Below are positions 1 through 8,770 of a stretch of 64,000 nt of DNA, piece by piece. The translations under genes were made by a program, and so were the position numbers. Each line of letters starts with the position of its first letter. Within the stretch, counting starts at the first letter, position 1. The notes under the pieces are model-generated. The model did not search any database. It had not been told where the DNA came from and worked only from the letters and a program-made list of their open reading frames with translations. The DNA is from Ochrobactrum sp. BTU1 (GTDB taxonomy: Bacteria; Pseudomonadota; Alphaproteobacteria; Rhizobiales; Rhizobiaceae): the NCBI GenBank assembly GCA_018798825.1, contig CP076355.1, forward strand, positions 186,001-250,000, in the 5' to 3' direction.

Positions 1-1258
1 TCGATCGACCTTCGCTTTCCAGCCGCCTGATGGCGTGTCTGATCAGTTCCTCAAGATGCACTTTGCGCTGGCGAATGCCGCGCCAGCCGATGGCTTCCAG
101 AAACTGCTTGTCGATGAGCTTGCCGCCGGGACCCAAGCCTCGTGCTTCGTTCTCATAGACATAATCGAGCGTGGAGCCTGAATCAAAACCGGTACGACGG
201 CCAACTTTCAGACCTTCCGACAAAAGCGAGCCAAAGCCAATAGAGGCGCGCGTCGATGCCCAGTAAAGGCCGCGCGGTGAAAGCAGCGGTAGCGGACTTG
301 ATAGTCTGTCAGCCTCATCGCGCGTATGGCCTGCAATATGCGCTTCGGTCAGATCGGCGCGTTGTGGTGCCTCCGCAAAACGCGCCTCGATGAAATCATG
401 GATCAGCGCGAGTGCCGGTTTGCGATCCCGTTCGCCCAGCGTGTCATGGTAAAAACCTTTGAGCACATGGCGCTCTTTAATGCGGCTGCCAAGGTTCTCA
501 AAAAAGCGGTGCTGTGGCGTTGGCCGCACGACAAAATCGCTGCCGGAAATGAGCAACTGTGTCGGAACGGTAATCGCCCGCGCATCATCCACCACGCGCT
601 TTGCCGCATCATAAAGCTGAAGCAGGATATGCGAGGCGATTGGCCGTGTAATCAGCGGATCGGTGCGATAGGATTCAATGCGCTCCCGATCATGGGTCAG
701 AAACTGCGGTTTGACGTAGGAATTGACGAAGAACGTGCCTTTGAGTTTCTGCCAGAGCGCGATGCCCTCTTTGGCGAAAGGCACATAAAGCTTGATGTCG
801 AAGGCTGGCGACGCCATGACAAGCGCACGGATATTGGGCGCATAGTCATGTACCCATGCGCTCGCCAGAACGGCGCCGACGCTCTGCGCAATAAGCGCCA
901 CGTCTTCGTTTCTTACGCCGGTTTCATTGCGGATATAAGCAACGAAACTATCGAGATCGCGGATTGATGCTCCGAAGGACGGCGAAAAGCCTCGCACGCC
1001 AGGTGAGTTTCCGTGGCCGCGCGCATCCCAGGCATAGAATGCATAATCATCAAGGCCGAGCTCATCCACGAGATGGCTCACACGTCCGCTATGCTCATGA
1101 CCGCGATGCAGCAAAACGATAACGCCCTTCGGCTTTTCAGAGCGGGCAGGCCAGAAACGATAGAACAGCGAAGTGCCGTCATGGGTGACGAAATGGGATT
1201 CTAACGGTTCACGATATGACGCCGTTTCATGCCCCGGCAATTCTGTGCGCTGGCTCAT
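1..1258 (-). CDS. alpha/beta hydrolase, N-terminal part of a probable hydrolase/methyltransferase fusion (partial)
   Basis: The frame is open for about 419 codons from an ATG at 1258 and runs off the left edge, so the 3' end is missing. The first ~300 residues are an alpha/beta hydrolase of the monoglyceride lipase/lysophospholipase type: an oxyanion LLHRGHEHSG segment, the WDARGHGNSPG strand-loop, and an AQSVGA nucleophile elbow with Ser. The next ~110 residues (ending IRRLESEGRS) do not fit the hydrolase fold and contain a DYVYENEARG/GPGGKLIDK segment. Rhizobiales homologues carry a SAM-dependent methyltransferase domain here, so I infer a bifunctional hydrolase/methyltransferase. Two ATG codons are adjacent (1261 and 1258); AGGAG lies just upstream and suits 1258 better. 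It is divergent from a CDP-alcohol phosphatidyltransferase gene, which suggests a lipid-related role. Confidence 0.8.
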   Translation of the reverse strand, partial: MSQRTELPGHETASYREPLESHFVTHDGTSLFYRFWPARSEKPKGVIVLLHRGHEHSGRVSHLVDELGLDDYAFYAWDARGHGNSPGVRGFSPSFGASIRDLDSFVAYIRNETGVRNEDVALIAQSVGAVLASAWVHDYAPNIRALVMASPAFDIKLYVPFAKEGIALWQKLKGTFFVNSYVKPQFLTHDRERIESYRTDPLITRPIASHILLQLYDAAKRVVDDARAITVPTQLLISGSDFVVRPTPQHRFFENLGSRIKERHVLKGFYHDTLGERDRKPALALIHDFIEARFAEAPQRADLTEAHIAGHTRDEADRLSSPLPLLSPRGLYWASTRASIGFGSLLSEGLKVGRRTGFDSGSTLDYVYENEARGLGPGGKLIDKQFLEAIGWRGIRQRKVHLEELIRHAIRRLESEGRS

Positions 1259-1426
1259 CATTTCTCCTCTCAATAGGCCTTCTCCCATTTTTCGGGATGA
1301 ACTCCAAGTTATTCCACCCAATTACTATTGAGTAGAATAGAATGTTTGAATAAACGAGCTAAGGCCGGTCGCAAATAGCTGATTTCTACATAATCGTCAT
1401 TTCCAAAAGTTTCCCGAAAGTTTCTT

Positions 1427-2032
1427 ATGTCTGTTTATCAACTTAAGTCCCGTTTCCAGAACTTGTTGAGACCTCTTGTCGTGCAGCTTGCGGCAAAAGG
1501 TGTGACGGCCAATCAGGTCACGATTGCAGCTGCACTGGCTTCAATTGTTCTTGGTGCTTTTCTTGGGCTGAACGGGAATGCGATCTGGTTTGCGCTGCTG
1601 CCGGTCTGGCTTTTTCTGCGCATGGCGCTCAATGCTGTTGATGGCATGCTGGCACGCGAACATGGTCAGAAATCCATGCTGGGTGCCTACCTCAACGAGA
1701 TCGGCGATGTAATTTCCGACGCGGCGCTCTATGCGCCTTTTGCGATCATCGCGCCGTTCTCGGCGCTGTGGATTTTCGCGATTATCTTTATTGCCACGCT
1801 GACCGAGTTTGTCGGCGTGACGGCAGCCTCGCTCGGATCAAGCCGCCGTTATGACGGTCCAATGGGCAAGAGCGACCGCGCCGTGGTCTTTGGTGTGCTT
1901 GGTGCGTGGGTCGCCATTGATGGCGTTTTGCCACAATGGATGTTCTGGTTGCAGCCTGTGCTGTGCGCGCTTTTGATCCTCACTGTCGTCAAGCGCATCC
2001 GCAACGGAATAGCGGAAGCCCCGAACGCATAG
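1427..2032 (+). CDS. CDP-alcohol phosphatidyltransferase family membrane protein
   Basis: 201 residues with several hydrophobic membrane segments. The family transfers a phosphoalcohol from CDP-alcohol to a second alcohol in phospholipid synthesis at the inner membrane. The signature D-x2-D-G-x2-A-R-x8-G-x3-D-x3-D is recognisable at residues 69-94, but its first and third acidic positions are Asn (N69 and N90), while D72, G73, A76, R77, G86 and D94 fit. Metal coordination may therefore differ from classical PgsA/PssA enzymes. The substrate cannot be deduced. The gene is divergent from the hydrolase/methyltransferase gene, with 168 bp between the two starts. The ATG at 1427 follows an A-rich leader without a strong Shine-Dalgarno. 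Confidence 0.85.
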   Translation: MSVYQLKSRFQNLLRPLVVQLAAKGVTANQVTIAAALASIVLGAFLGLNGNAIWFALLPVWLFLRMALNAVDGMLAREHGQKSMLGAYLNEIGDVISDAALYAPFAIIAPFSALWIFAIIFIATLTEFVGVTAASLGSSRRYDGPMGKSDRAVVFGVLGAWVAIDGVLPQWMFWLQPVLCALLILTVVKRIRNGIAEAPNA

Positions 2033-2067
2033 CGTGGGGCTTCTTCTGTCTTGAGAACTATTCGCTT

Positions 2068-2709
2068 TTAGTTTGCAGAAACAAAAGCCGACATGCTGGT
2101 AATCAGCAGCATTCCGACAGTTGCGCCTGCGTCCTGAAGACCGATGGTCTTTTCCTGAAAAGCTGCGGCCTTGCCATGCTGAGCAACCATCGTTTTAGTC
2201 GCTTCAAGAGCATCTTCAGCAGCTTTGGCGGCGGCTGCAAGCGCATCTGCCAGCGAGGCACCCGCTGAGGCTTGTGCTTCAAGCGTTACGGCGATTGGAT
2301 CAAGCACATCGAGAAGCGTCTTGTCGCCAACCTTTGCCTTGCCGCGCTCGGCAATACCATCACGATATGCGCGCCAGAAAGCGGCAATCTCTGCGGTTCC
2401 CAGCTCGTCGATACCATCACAGACCTTGCTTGCACGCAGGAAGCCGGTTGCGGTCAGCGTGCCCATGGTTGATGGCGCGACGCGTGCCATGGTGGCGCCA
2501 GCTGTGCGCAGAAGCTTGTCGATGCCTGCAGCTTCACCTTCAGCATGGGCAGTTTCTGAAGCTGCTGCAAAGGCCTTGCTCATGGTGATGCCGAGATCGC
2601 TATCGCCAACTTTGCCGTCCAGCGCGATAAGGAATTCGCGCTGTTCTGCAAAAAGCTGCTTCCAGCTGTCGAAGAGATTGATCAGATCAGATGCTGTAAT
2701 GACGTTCAT
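2068..2709 (-). CDS. dhaL: dihydroxyacetone kinase family, DhaL-type subunit
   Basis: 213 residues, the normal length of a DhaL (ATP/ADP-binding) subunit. It starts with the ATG at 2709, preceded by GAGGT. The three metal-binding Asp of the family are present (D31, D36, D38), but the usual GDGDHG loop reads GDSDLG, so the conserved His is Leu. The distal glycine-rich part (VGDKTLLDVLDP, then AAFQEKTIGLQDAGA) matches the DhaL helical barrel. It lies 9 bp downstream of dhaK and is the last gene of the six-gene CUT2 operon. The pair presumably phosphorylates the imported ketose. Whether ATP or a phosphotransferase protein donates the phosphate is not visible; no dhaM-like PTS gene is nearby, which favours ATP. 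Confidence 0.85.
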   Translation of the reverse strand: MNVITASDLINLFDSWKQLFAEQREFLIALDGKVGDSDLGITMSKAFAAASETAHAEGEAAGIDKLLRTAGATMARVAPSTMGTLTATGFLRASKVCDGIDELGTAEIAAFWRAYRDGIAERGKAKVGDKTLLDVLDPIAVTLEAQASAGASLADALAAAAKAAEDALEATKTMVAQHGKAAAFQEKTIGLQDAGATVGMLLITSMSAFVSAN

Positions 2710-2718
2710 AATCTGACC

Positions 2719-3720
2719 TCAGCCCGCAAAATGCTTGAAGAACGGGGTGTTTGCGGAGGCGGCAACCAGTGGCTCCAGTTCTTCATCAAGATGCAGCACG
2801 GAAACTGACGCGCCAGCCATTTCCATGGACGTGGCAAACTCGCCGATCCAGACATGCTTGACCTTGACGCCACGCTCGTCAAACAGCTGCGAAACGCGTC
2901 GGAACATGATGTAAAGCTCTTCAAGCGGCGTGCCGCCAAGACCATTGACCAGCACAGCTACTTCGTCGCCGTTGGCATAGGCCTGCTCGGCGAAAATACG
3001 TCCCATCAGCTCGTCGATGACTGCATCCGCGCTGGCAAGCTTCTTGCGGCTGATGCCGGGTTCGCCATGGATGCCCATGCCGATTTCCATTTCATCTTCG
3101 CCGATGGAGAAGGTGGCGTGACCGATTTCCGGTACCACGCAGCTCGAAAGAGCAACGCCCATGGTGCGGGTGCGCAGGCGTGCCTTATCAGCAAGACGTG
3201 TCACTTCATCTAGCGACAGACCGTTGGCTGCTGCTGCACCGGCTGCTTTGTAGACAAAGAAGATACCGGCGACGCCGCGACGCTTATGTTCTTCACCGAC
3301 AACTGAGGACGCCACATCATCATTGCCGACAACCTGTTTGACGGCGATGCCATCGAGATCGGCAAGTTCTGCAGCCATATCGAAATTGATGATGTCGCCG
3401 CTATAGTTACCATAGATGTAGAGCACGCCTGCGCCCTGATCGATGGCCTTGGTGACCTGATACATCTGCTCCGAGCTTGGCGACTGGAAGACGCCGCCGA
3501 CAGCTGCGCCATCGATCATGCCTTCGCCGATATAGCCGAGGAACAACGGCAGGTGGCCGGAGCCGCCGCCTGTTGCAATGCCTACCTTGCCGGATTTGGT
3601 ATTGGCTGTGACCATGCAACGCTTGTCATTATCGACAAAGGTAAGCTCGGGATGTGCCCGATAGATGCCTTCGAGCATCTCATCCACGAAATTGACGGGA
3701 TCGTTCAGGAATTTCTTCAT
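2719..3720 (-). CDS. dhaK: dihydroxyacetone kinase family, DhaK-type subunit
   Basis: 333 residues. The start ATG at 3720 follows an AGAGGAAATC ribosome-binding site. DhaK subunits hold the substrate, usually as a hemiaminal to a His. Visible family marks are the GGGSGHLPLFLGYIG nucleotide/substrate loop near residue 50, the NYSGDIINFDMA segment carrying the catalytic Asp, and MEIGMGIHGEPG with the substrate-binding His region. Members phosphorylate dihydroxyacetone, glyceraldehyde or erythrulose. The gene is 23 bp downstream of a CUT2 permease and 9 bp upstream of dhaL. The context indicates a kinase for the transported compound and not for glycerol fermentation; no glycerol dehydrogenase is nearby. 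Confidence 0.88.
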   Translation of the reverse strand: MKKFLNDPVNFVDEMLEGIYRAHPELTFVDNDKRCMVTANTKSGKVGIATGGGSGHLPLFLGYIGEGMIDGAAVGGVFQSPSSEQMYQVTKAIDQGAGVLYIYGNYSGDIINFDMAAELADLDGIAVKQVVGNDDVASSVVGEEHKRRGVAGIFFVYKAAGAAAANGLSLDEVTRLADKARLRTRTMGVALSSCVVPEIGHATFSIGEDEMEIGMGIHGEPGISRKKLASADAVIDELMGRIFAEQAYANGDEVAVLVNGLGGTPLEELYIMFRRVSQLFDERGVKVKHVWIGEFATSMEMAGASVSVLHLDEELEPLVAASANTPFFKHFAG

Positions 3721-3743
3721 GATTTCCTCTTGAGAGTATCGGG

Positions 3744-4769
3744 TTATTTCTTGCGTTGGCGGGTGACGAAGAAGGCGGCGGCCAGCAGGATGAAGCAGCC
3801 TACGACGAGACGCTGCCATGTGCTGGGGATGCCGACGAGCACCAGAACACTGTTGATGACGGTGATGAGCAGCACACCGAGAAGGGTGCCGAAGACGGTG
3901 CCGGTGCCGCCGGTGATGCGTGCACCACCGAGAACCACAGCGGCGATAACCGCAATTTCTGTGCCAACAAAGTCGAAAGGGCTCGACTGGCGATTGGCGC
4001 AGACATGGATGATACCTGCAAGTCCGGCCAGACCACCTGCATAGCCGAACAGGAAGATATGGATGGTGCGCAGATTATAGCCGAGGCGGCTTGCGATCTG
4101 GCTGTTACCACCCATCGCAAAAATCGCGCGGCCCATTAAAGTGCGGTTCAATATCCACCAGGTCAGGATTGCAGCCGCAGGCAGCACCAGAAAATAGAAT
4201 GGCATGGTGATGGTTGCACCGGTTGCCGATTCAAACTGGAACAGCGGAAGGCGACCGAAAGCCCCCATTGTCGGCGGCAGCGACATAATCCAGACCGTGC
4301 CGACAAAAGCCAGCAGGAAGCCGCGGAAGAGATACTGCGTGCCGATGGTGACGATCAATGACGGCACATTGAGGTAATGCACCAGCAGACCGTTGAGAAC
4401 ACCGAGGAAAATACCGCCAGCAATCGCCATCAGAATGATGAAGATGATCGGCAGTTCCGGCATATAGGACTGCACAAGAAGCGTCAGCGAATAGACTGTG
4501 GTGGCGGCAATTGCCGTAAAGGAAACATCAATTCCACCAGCGGCGAGAATGATGAAGACGCCAAGCGCAAACAGGCCCATCACCACACTGGCCCGGCCAA
4601 TATCGATCAATGTCGAGGCTTGCAGGAATGCAGGGTTGATGATCGAGACAATCGTGCAGATTGCCACGAGCAGGAAGAAAGTGATCGATTCCGGGCGCCT
4701 GCGAATGAAATCACCTAACTTGAAGGATTGGCCTCGACCCAGATCCTGTTGATACTGCGACGCACTCAT
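3744..4769 (-). CDS. CUT2 (ribose-type) sugar ABC transporter permease
   Basis: 341 residues, RbsC/BPD_transp_2 fold with about 8-10 hydrophobic segments. The cytoplasmic coupling signature is at GRAIFAMGGNSQIASRLGYN, and the glycine-rich VVLGGARITGGTGTVFGTLLG motif is typical of the family. The ATG at 4767-4769 overlaps the ATPase stop by one base (TAATG), implying translational coupling. It is one of two permeases in this operon, the other being at 7588-8613, so the channel is probably a heterodimer. Confidence 0.9.
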   Translation of the reverse strand: MSASQYQQDLGRGQSFKLGDFIRRRPESITFFLLVAICTIVSIINPAFLQASTLIDIGRASVVMGLFALGVFIILAAGGIDVSFTAIAATTVYSLTLLVQSYMPELPIIFIILMAIAGGIFLGVLNGLLVHYLNVPSLIVTIGTQYLFRGFLLAFVGTVWIMSLPPTMGAFGRLPLFQFESATGATITMPFYFLVLPAAAILTWWILNRTLMGRAIFAMGGNSQIASRLGYNLRTIHIFLFGYAGGLAGLAGIIHVCANRQSSPFDFVGTEIAVIAAVVLGGARITGGTGTVFGTLLGVLLITVINSVLVLVGIPSTWQRLVVGCFILLAAAFFVTRQRKK

Positions 4770-6331
4770 TAGGCAACTTCCTTCTGCGACGACATCATGG
4801 CTTGATAGAGCTGATCTTCGGTGGCCTGTGCAGCATCCAGTTCTGCGACGATGCTCCCTGAGTTCATAACGAGAATGCGGTCGGCATTCTGCAGAAGCTC
4901 CGGCAGATCATCGCTGACGATGATGAGGCCCATGCCAGCTTCGGCCAGCGCCTGAATTGCGCGGTAAATTGTGTCTTTTGATCCGACATCGACGCCAACG
5001 GTCGGGCCGTGCAGCACCAGAAGCTTGGGGGCAATGCTCAGCCAGCGACCGATCAAAACGCGCTGCTGATTGCCGCCCGAAAGCGCACCAACAGGCAGGT
5101 CCAGATTGGTTGTGTTAAGCCGCATCTCTTTCATCAGCGAGGCGGCGATGTTGCGGCCCTGTTTCTGGTTGACCATGCCAAGGCTGTTGCAGATCTTCCG
5201 GAAGATCAGTGCGATCTCGTTTTGGAAGATCGACTTGTCGAGGAAAAGGCCTTCTGCAAGCCGGTCTTCCGGCACATAGCCTATGCCGCGCTCAATGGCT
5301 TCCGCAGGGCTTTTAACCTCGCTTACAGTCCCTTCGAGGCGGATTGAACCGGAATGCGCAGGCACAACGCCGGTGATTGCCATCGCAAGCTCGTTGCGGC
5401 CGGAATCTGCAAGGCCGGTGATGCCGAGGATTTCGCCTTTGCGTAAGCGAAAACCTATGTCCTCGAAGCCCGATGCGGTAAGGCCGTCGAGTTTAAGCAG
5501 TTCGGCATCGCCGGGCTGTGCCGTGCGATAACGTTCGGCATCGATTTCCCGGCCGATCATCAGCTCGGAAAGCTGCTTCTTGGTGTAGTTTTCGATTGGG
5601 CCTTGTGCCACGCACTGGCCATCGCGGAAGACAACCGCATTGCCGCCGATGCGATAGCATTCATCGAGTTTGTGGGTCACGAAAAGCACTGCGACGCGGT
5701 CAGCACGCAGGCGTTCAACAACTTCAATCAGATTGTCCACTTCGCGACGGGTCAGCGATGTGGTCGGCTCATCCATGATGACAAGCTTGGCGCGCGTTGC
5801 AATTGCGCGCGAAATGGCAACCAGCTGGCGCATGGCGAGCGGCAGCTCGGAAACGATTGTGTTCAGAAAGGCTTTGTCGGTTGGCAGGCCAACCGTGCTC
5901 AATGCCCGTTCTGCAGTCTCGCGAAGCTGAGAAAGCTTTACGCTGCGGAACAGTCGGCCATTGCCTTCAACGAGCTGCTCATTCAGCGCTACGTTTTCAG
6001 CGACGGTCAAATTGGGAATAAGCGACAGATCCTGATAGACGGTCTCGATCCCGGCTGCCAGCGACTGGATTGGGTTCAGCGAGGCATATGTTTTGCCATC
6101 GAGAATGATCTCGCCTTCGCTGGGTGCGTGTGCGCCGGACATGATCTTGATGACTGTGCTCTTGCCGCAGCCATTTTCACCCAACAGGTGGTAGGCCTGA
6201 CCAAGATCGATTGTCAGGTCGATGCCGCGCAGCGCATGAACGCCACCAAACCGCTTATGAATGTTGCGCAGTTCGAGAAAGCGATCCGGCGACCGGTCGT
6301 TGCTCGTCCCATTCGTCGTTGTAGTTGACAC
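4769..6331 (-). CDS. CUT2 sugar ABC transporter ATP-binding protein (duplicated ATPase)
   Basis: 520 residues from the GTG at 6331, with two ABC ATPase modules in tandem as in RbsA/LsrA. The first Walker A is GENGCGKST at residues 51-59, with a Walker B ending VIMDEPT. The second half has a degenerate Walker A (GLADSGRNELA) but an intact LSGGNQQ signature. I chose GTG 6331 because AAAGGA sits 7 nt upstream; an upstream TTG at 6364 would add 11 residues without a better site. It energises the two flanking permeases. A stable stem-loop at 6449-6478 separates it from the binding-protein gene upstream. Confidence 0.9.
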   Translation of the reverse strand: MSTTTTNGTSNDRSPDRFLELRNIHKRFGGVHALRGIDLTIDLGQAYHLLGENGCGKSTVIKIMSGAHAPSEGEIILDGKTYASLNPIQSLAAGIETVYQDLSLIPNLTVAENVALNEQLVEGNGRLFRSVKLSQLRETAERALSTVGLPTDKAFLNTIVSELPLAMRQLVAISRAIATRAKLVIMDEPTTSLTRREVDNLIEVVERLRADRVAVLFVTHKLDECYRIGGNAVVFRDGQCVAQGPIENYTKKQLSELMIGREIDAERYRTAQPGDAELLKLDGLTASGFEDIGFRLRKGEILGITGLADSGRNELAMAITGVVPAHSGSIRLEGTVSEVKSPAEAIERGIGYVPEDRLAEGLFLDKSIFQNEIALIFRKICNSLGMVNQKQGRNIAASLMKEMRLNTTNLDLPVGALSGGNQQRVLIGRWLSIAPKLLVLHGPTVGVDVGSKDTIYRAIQALAEAGMGLIIVSDDLPELLQNADRILVMNSGSIVAELDAAQATEDQLYQAMMSSQKEVA

Positions 6332-6448
6332 GTTAAATTCCTTTATCGCCGCACCGCTCGCCAAAATGACTGGGCTGGCTGTAGGATCGACCGACGGTAA
6401 TTATCGGGCGCTAATGTCTTGTTTTATGGCTGTTTTGTTGGTCCAGGC

Positions 6449-6478
6449 ACCCGGATGCAGCGGGGGCTGCATCCGGGT
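6449..6478 (-). other. intercistronic stem-loop between binding-protein and ATPase genes
   Basis: Thirteen base pairs, perfectly complementary (6449-6461 with 6466-6478), around a four-base loop. In the direction of transcription (minus strand) it has no T-run, so it is more likely an mRNA-stabilising or attenuating hairpin behind the binding-protein gene than a full terminator. On the plus strand it is followed by TTTTT, but no plus-strand gene needs it. Confidence 0.65.
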
Positions 6479-6545
6479 TTTTGAAACCATCGCGCGAGGC
6501 TGAACGATGTCCGAACACGATGGTCAGGCTACCTGTGCGTAACGC

Positions 6546-7556
6546 CTAGAACAGGTGTTCCTTGTAGGTCGCCTTGTCCGCAATCACCATGCCGTTGCCG
6601 ATCACGAGAAGGCCTTCGCCTGCCCCCTTCTTCACGCGAACGCTGTTATAGCCTTCAACGCCAAGATCGGTGCCGTCCTTGACTTCCTTCTTTTCAAGGA
6701 ACAGACGGGCGAGCGCATTCATCGCCATGCCAGCCTTCTGCGGATCCCAGAAGCCGATTGCTGTGATCGCACCGGATTCAAGCAGATCAGCCGAAGGGTT
6801 TGGCAGGCCGGTGCCAACCAGGCAGACCTTGCCGCTCAGGCCAGCTTCATCGATAGCGCGGCCAACGCCGAGAACGTCGTTACCGGCAGAGGTCTGGAAG
6901 CCCTTCAGGTCAGGATGCTTGCGCAGGATTTCCTTGGCCTTTTCATAGGTGCCGTTGGCGTCGTCGAAGGATTCGTTGTTCGGATCGACGAGCTGCATGT
7001 CAGCGTACTTCTTGGCGTTTTCTTCCGCTGCGCCAACCCACTGCATGTGCGTGCGGCTGCCGAGCGAGCCAACGAAAGTCGTCCACTTGCCACTCTTGCC
7101 CATGCATTCTGCCAGACGCTCGTTGAGCGCTGTGCCGTAATCGGCATTATCGAAGGCTTCGACATCGGCCATGGTGTTGACCTGGTTGTCGGCTTCATGG
7201 GTTACAACGACGATGCCGCGTTCCATGGCGCGCTTGAAGGTGCCTTCCAGAACAGCTGGATCCATAGGAACGACTGCAAGCGCATTGACGCCCTTGGCAA
7301 CGAGGTCCTGAACGATCTGGAGCTGCTGTGCTGCGTCAGACGTTGCAGGCCCGCTCTGCGTTGCAACCACATCAGGATTTGCCTTCTGATAGGCTTCAAC
7401 GCCGGTGTTCATGCGGTCGAACCAAGGAATACCGCTGATCTTGACGACAGTTGCGATAACTGGCTTTTCCTGTGCGACGAGCGTGCCCGCGCTGCCCGCG
7501 ACAATTGCTGCGCCAATGACAGTGCCGGCGAGCAGTTTTTTCGTTACTGATTTCAT
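6546..7556 (-). CDS. LsrB/RhaS-like periplasmic sugar-binding protein
   Basis: 336 residues from the ATG at 7556 (GAGGAAATC upstream), with a Sec signal peptide MKSVTKKLLAGTVIGAAIVAGSAG...VAQ. It is a type 1 periplasmic binding fold. The strand VVKISGIPWFDRMNTGVEAY, QWVGAAEENAKKY, GFWDPQKAGMAMNAL and a C-terminal GNGMVIADKATYKEHLF give it the LsrB/RhaS cast and separate it from the RbsB type. Automated pipelines often call such proteins autoinducer-2 binding proteins, but no lsrK, lsrF or lsrG gene accompanies it here. The ligand is inferred to be a small ketose or polyol, because the operon ends with a DAK-family kinase. Confidence 0.85.
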   Translation of the reverse strand: MKSVTKKLLAGTVIGAAIVAGSAGTLVAQEKPVIATVVKISGIPWFDRMNTGVEAYQKANPDVVATQSGPATSDAAQQLQIVQDLVAKGVNALAVVPMDPAVLEGTFKRAMERGIVVVTHEADNQVNTMADVEAFDNADYGTALNERLAECMGKSGKWTTFVGSLGSRTHMQWVGAAEENAKKYADMQLVDPNNESFDDANGTYEKAKEILRKHPDLKGFQTSAGNDVLGVGRAIDEAGLSGKVCLVGTGLPNPSADLLESGAITAIGFWDPQKAGMAMNALARLFLEKKEVKDGTDLGVEGYNSVRVKKGAGEGLLVIGNGMVIADKATYKEHLF

Positions 7557-7587
7557 GATTTCCTCCACGCTAACATTCCCCCAATGT

Positions 7588-8613
7588 CTATGGTCGGGTG
7601 CCTGAGGGTTGAGCACCGATATTTCCCTTTTGGCGATTGCCGAGGGTAAAGAATCCCGCGATGTCGTATTTTCCGACTGCGAGGAAGGCGAGCAGCAGCA
7701 GGCCCCAAGCGAAGTCGCGGACAAAATTGGAAAGACCGCCGAAGTTAAGCAGGCTGGACATGAGCTGCAGGGCCACTGCGCTCAGGACCACGCAGATCAC
7801 GCGGCCATAGCCACCTTCAGGCTTCACACCAGCCATGACGGCAATCAGAATTGCGACCAGAAGGTAAGAACTGCCATAATCGAACTTCACGTTGACGTTG
7901 CGTGCCGCGATGATGATGCCCGCAATCCCGGCCAGCAGGCCGCTGGTTGCATAGGTGGCAACGAGTACGCCGTTGCGCGGAAAACCTGCAAAAACAGCGG
8001 CTTTCGGATTGGTTCCCATCAGCATTAGCCAATAACCGTAGGGCGTAAAGCGCACCACAGCAGCAATCAACAACGCGACTGCGATAAAGATCAGGAAGCT
8101 GATCGGAACGGCCATAAACATGTCGTTGCCGATGCGCGACAGGAGATCCGGGCTGCCAACCATGACGGCACGGCCACCGGACACGACAACCGCAAGCCCC
8201 GTAAACGCCATCTGCGTGCCGAGCGTGCAAAGGATTGGCGTGATATTGAAGCGCGCAATCAGCACACCGTTGATGATACCGCCTGCAAGGCCGATCACCA
8301 GTGCCAGTCCGATGAAAGCTAGGCTAAAACCAAGCTGGTTTTCGGCGCTGGAAAAGAACATCGAAACGATAACTGCGGAAAGCACGCCCGCCAGATTGGC
8401 CAAAGCGATACCTGAAAGATCAATCCCGCCATTGCCAGCGCACATTGCCAGCATCACGCCGATTGCCAACAGCCCGATTTCAGGCACCTGGCCTGCCATC
8501 GACTGCAGATTGAACAGGGATAGGAAAGATCCACCCGAAATATACGCGCCAAGCGCGAGCAGTCCGAGATTGATGACAACTAGCATAGCAAGCTGATTGC
8601 TTGTCTTCTGCAT
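7588..8613 (-). CDS. CUT2 sugar ABC transporter permease (first gene of system 1)
   Basis: 341 residues, BPD_transp_2 family. The start ATG at 8613 follows a strong AGGAGGAGACC site. The coupling loop YWLMLMGTNPKAAVFAGFPRN and a late glycine-rich MAGVKPEGGYGRV segment support the family. It is the promoter-proximal gene of system 1, 31 bp upstream of the binding-protein gene. A palindromic operator candidate lies at 8630-8640, immediately before its ribosome-binding site. Confidence 0.9.
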   Translation of the reverse strand: MQKTSNQLAMLVVINLGLLALGAYISGGSFLSLFNLQSMAGQVPEIGLLAIGVMLAMCAGNGGIDLSGIALANLAGVLSAVIVSMFFSSAENQLGFSLAFIGLALVIGLAGGIINGVLIARFNITPILCTLGTQMAFTGLAVVVSGGRAVMVGSPDLLSRIGNDMFMAVPISFLIFIAVALLIAAVVRFTPYGYWLMLMGTNPKAAVFAGFPRNGVLVATYATSGLLAGIAGIIIAARNVNVKFDYGSSYLLVAILIAVMAGVKPEGGYGRVICVVLSAVALQLMSSLLNFGGLSNFVRDFAWGLLLLAFLAVGKYDIAGFFTLGNRQKGNIGAQPSGTRP

Positions 8614-8629
8614 GGTCTCCTCCTACCAT

Positions 8630-8640
8630 GTTTAGTAAAC
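8630..8640. promoter_or_regulatory. operator candidate O1 (GTTTAGTAAAC)
   Basis: An 11-bp palindrome with perfect 5-bp arms and a central base, 17 bp upstream of the first system-1 permease. The same sequence in inverse complement recurs at 8760-8770 before the LacI-family gene. LacI-family operators are short palindromes, so repression of system 1 from here is a reasonable inference. Confidence 0.6.
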
Positions 8641-8759
8641 AAAACTGTTATTCACTAAATAAATGACCAAGAGGTTAGGGCTTGTCAAGCGCAATATCAG
8701 GGAATTATGGTTGCCTAACAGGGGGAATTACCCTAATCGTTTTAAACAGCAGTGGTTCT

Positions 8760-8770
8760 GTTTACTAAAC
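8760..8770. promoter_or_regulatory. operator candidate O2 (GTTTACTAAAC)
   Basis: Exact inverse complement of O1, centred 130 bp away and 46 bp upstream of the LacI-family start. It would allow autoregulation and possibly looping between the divergent promoters. Confidence 0.6.
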
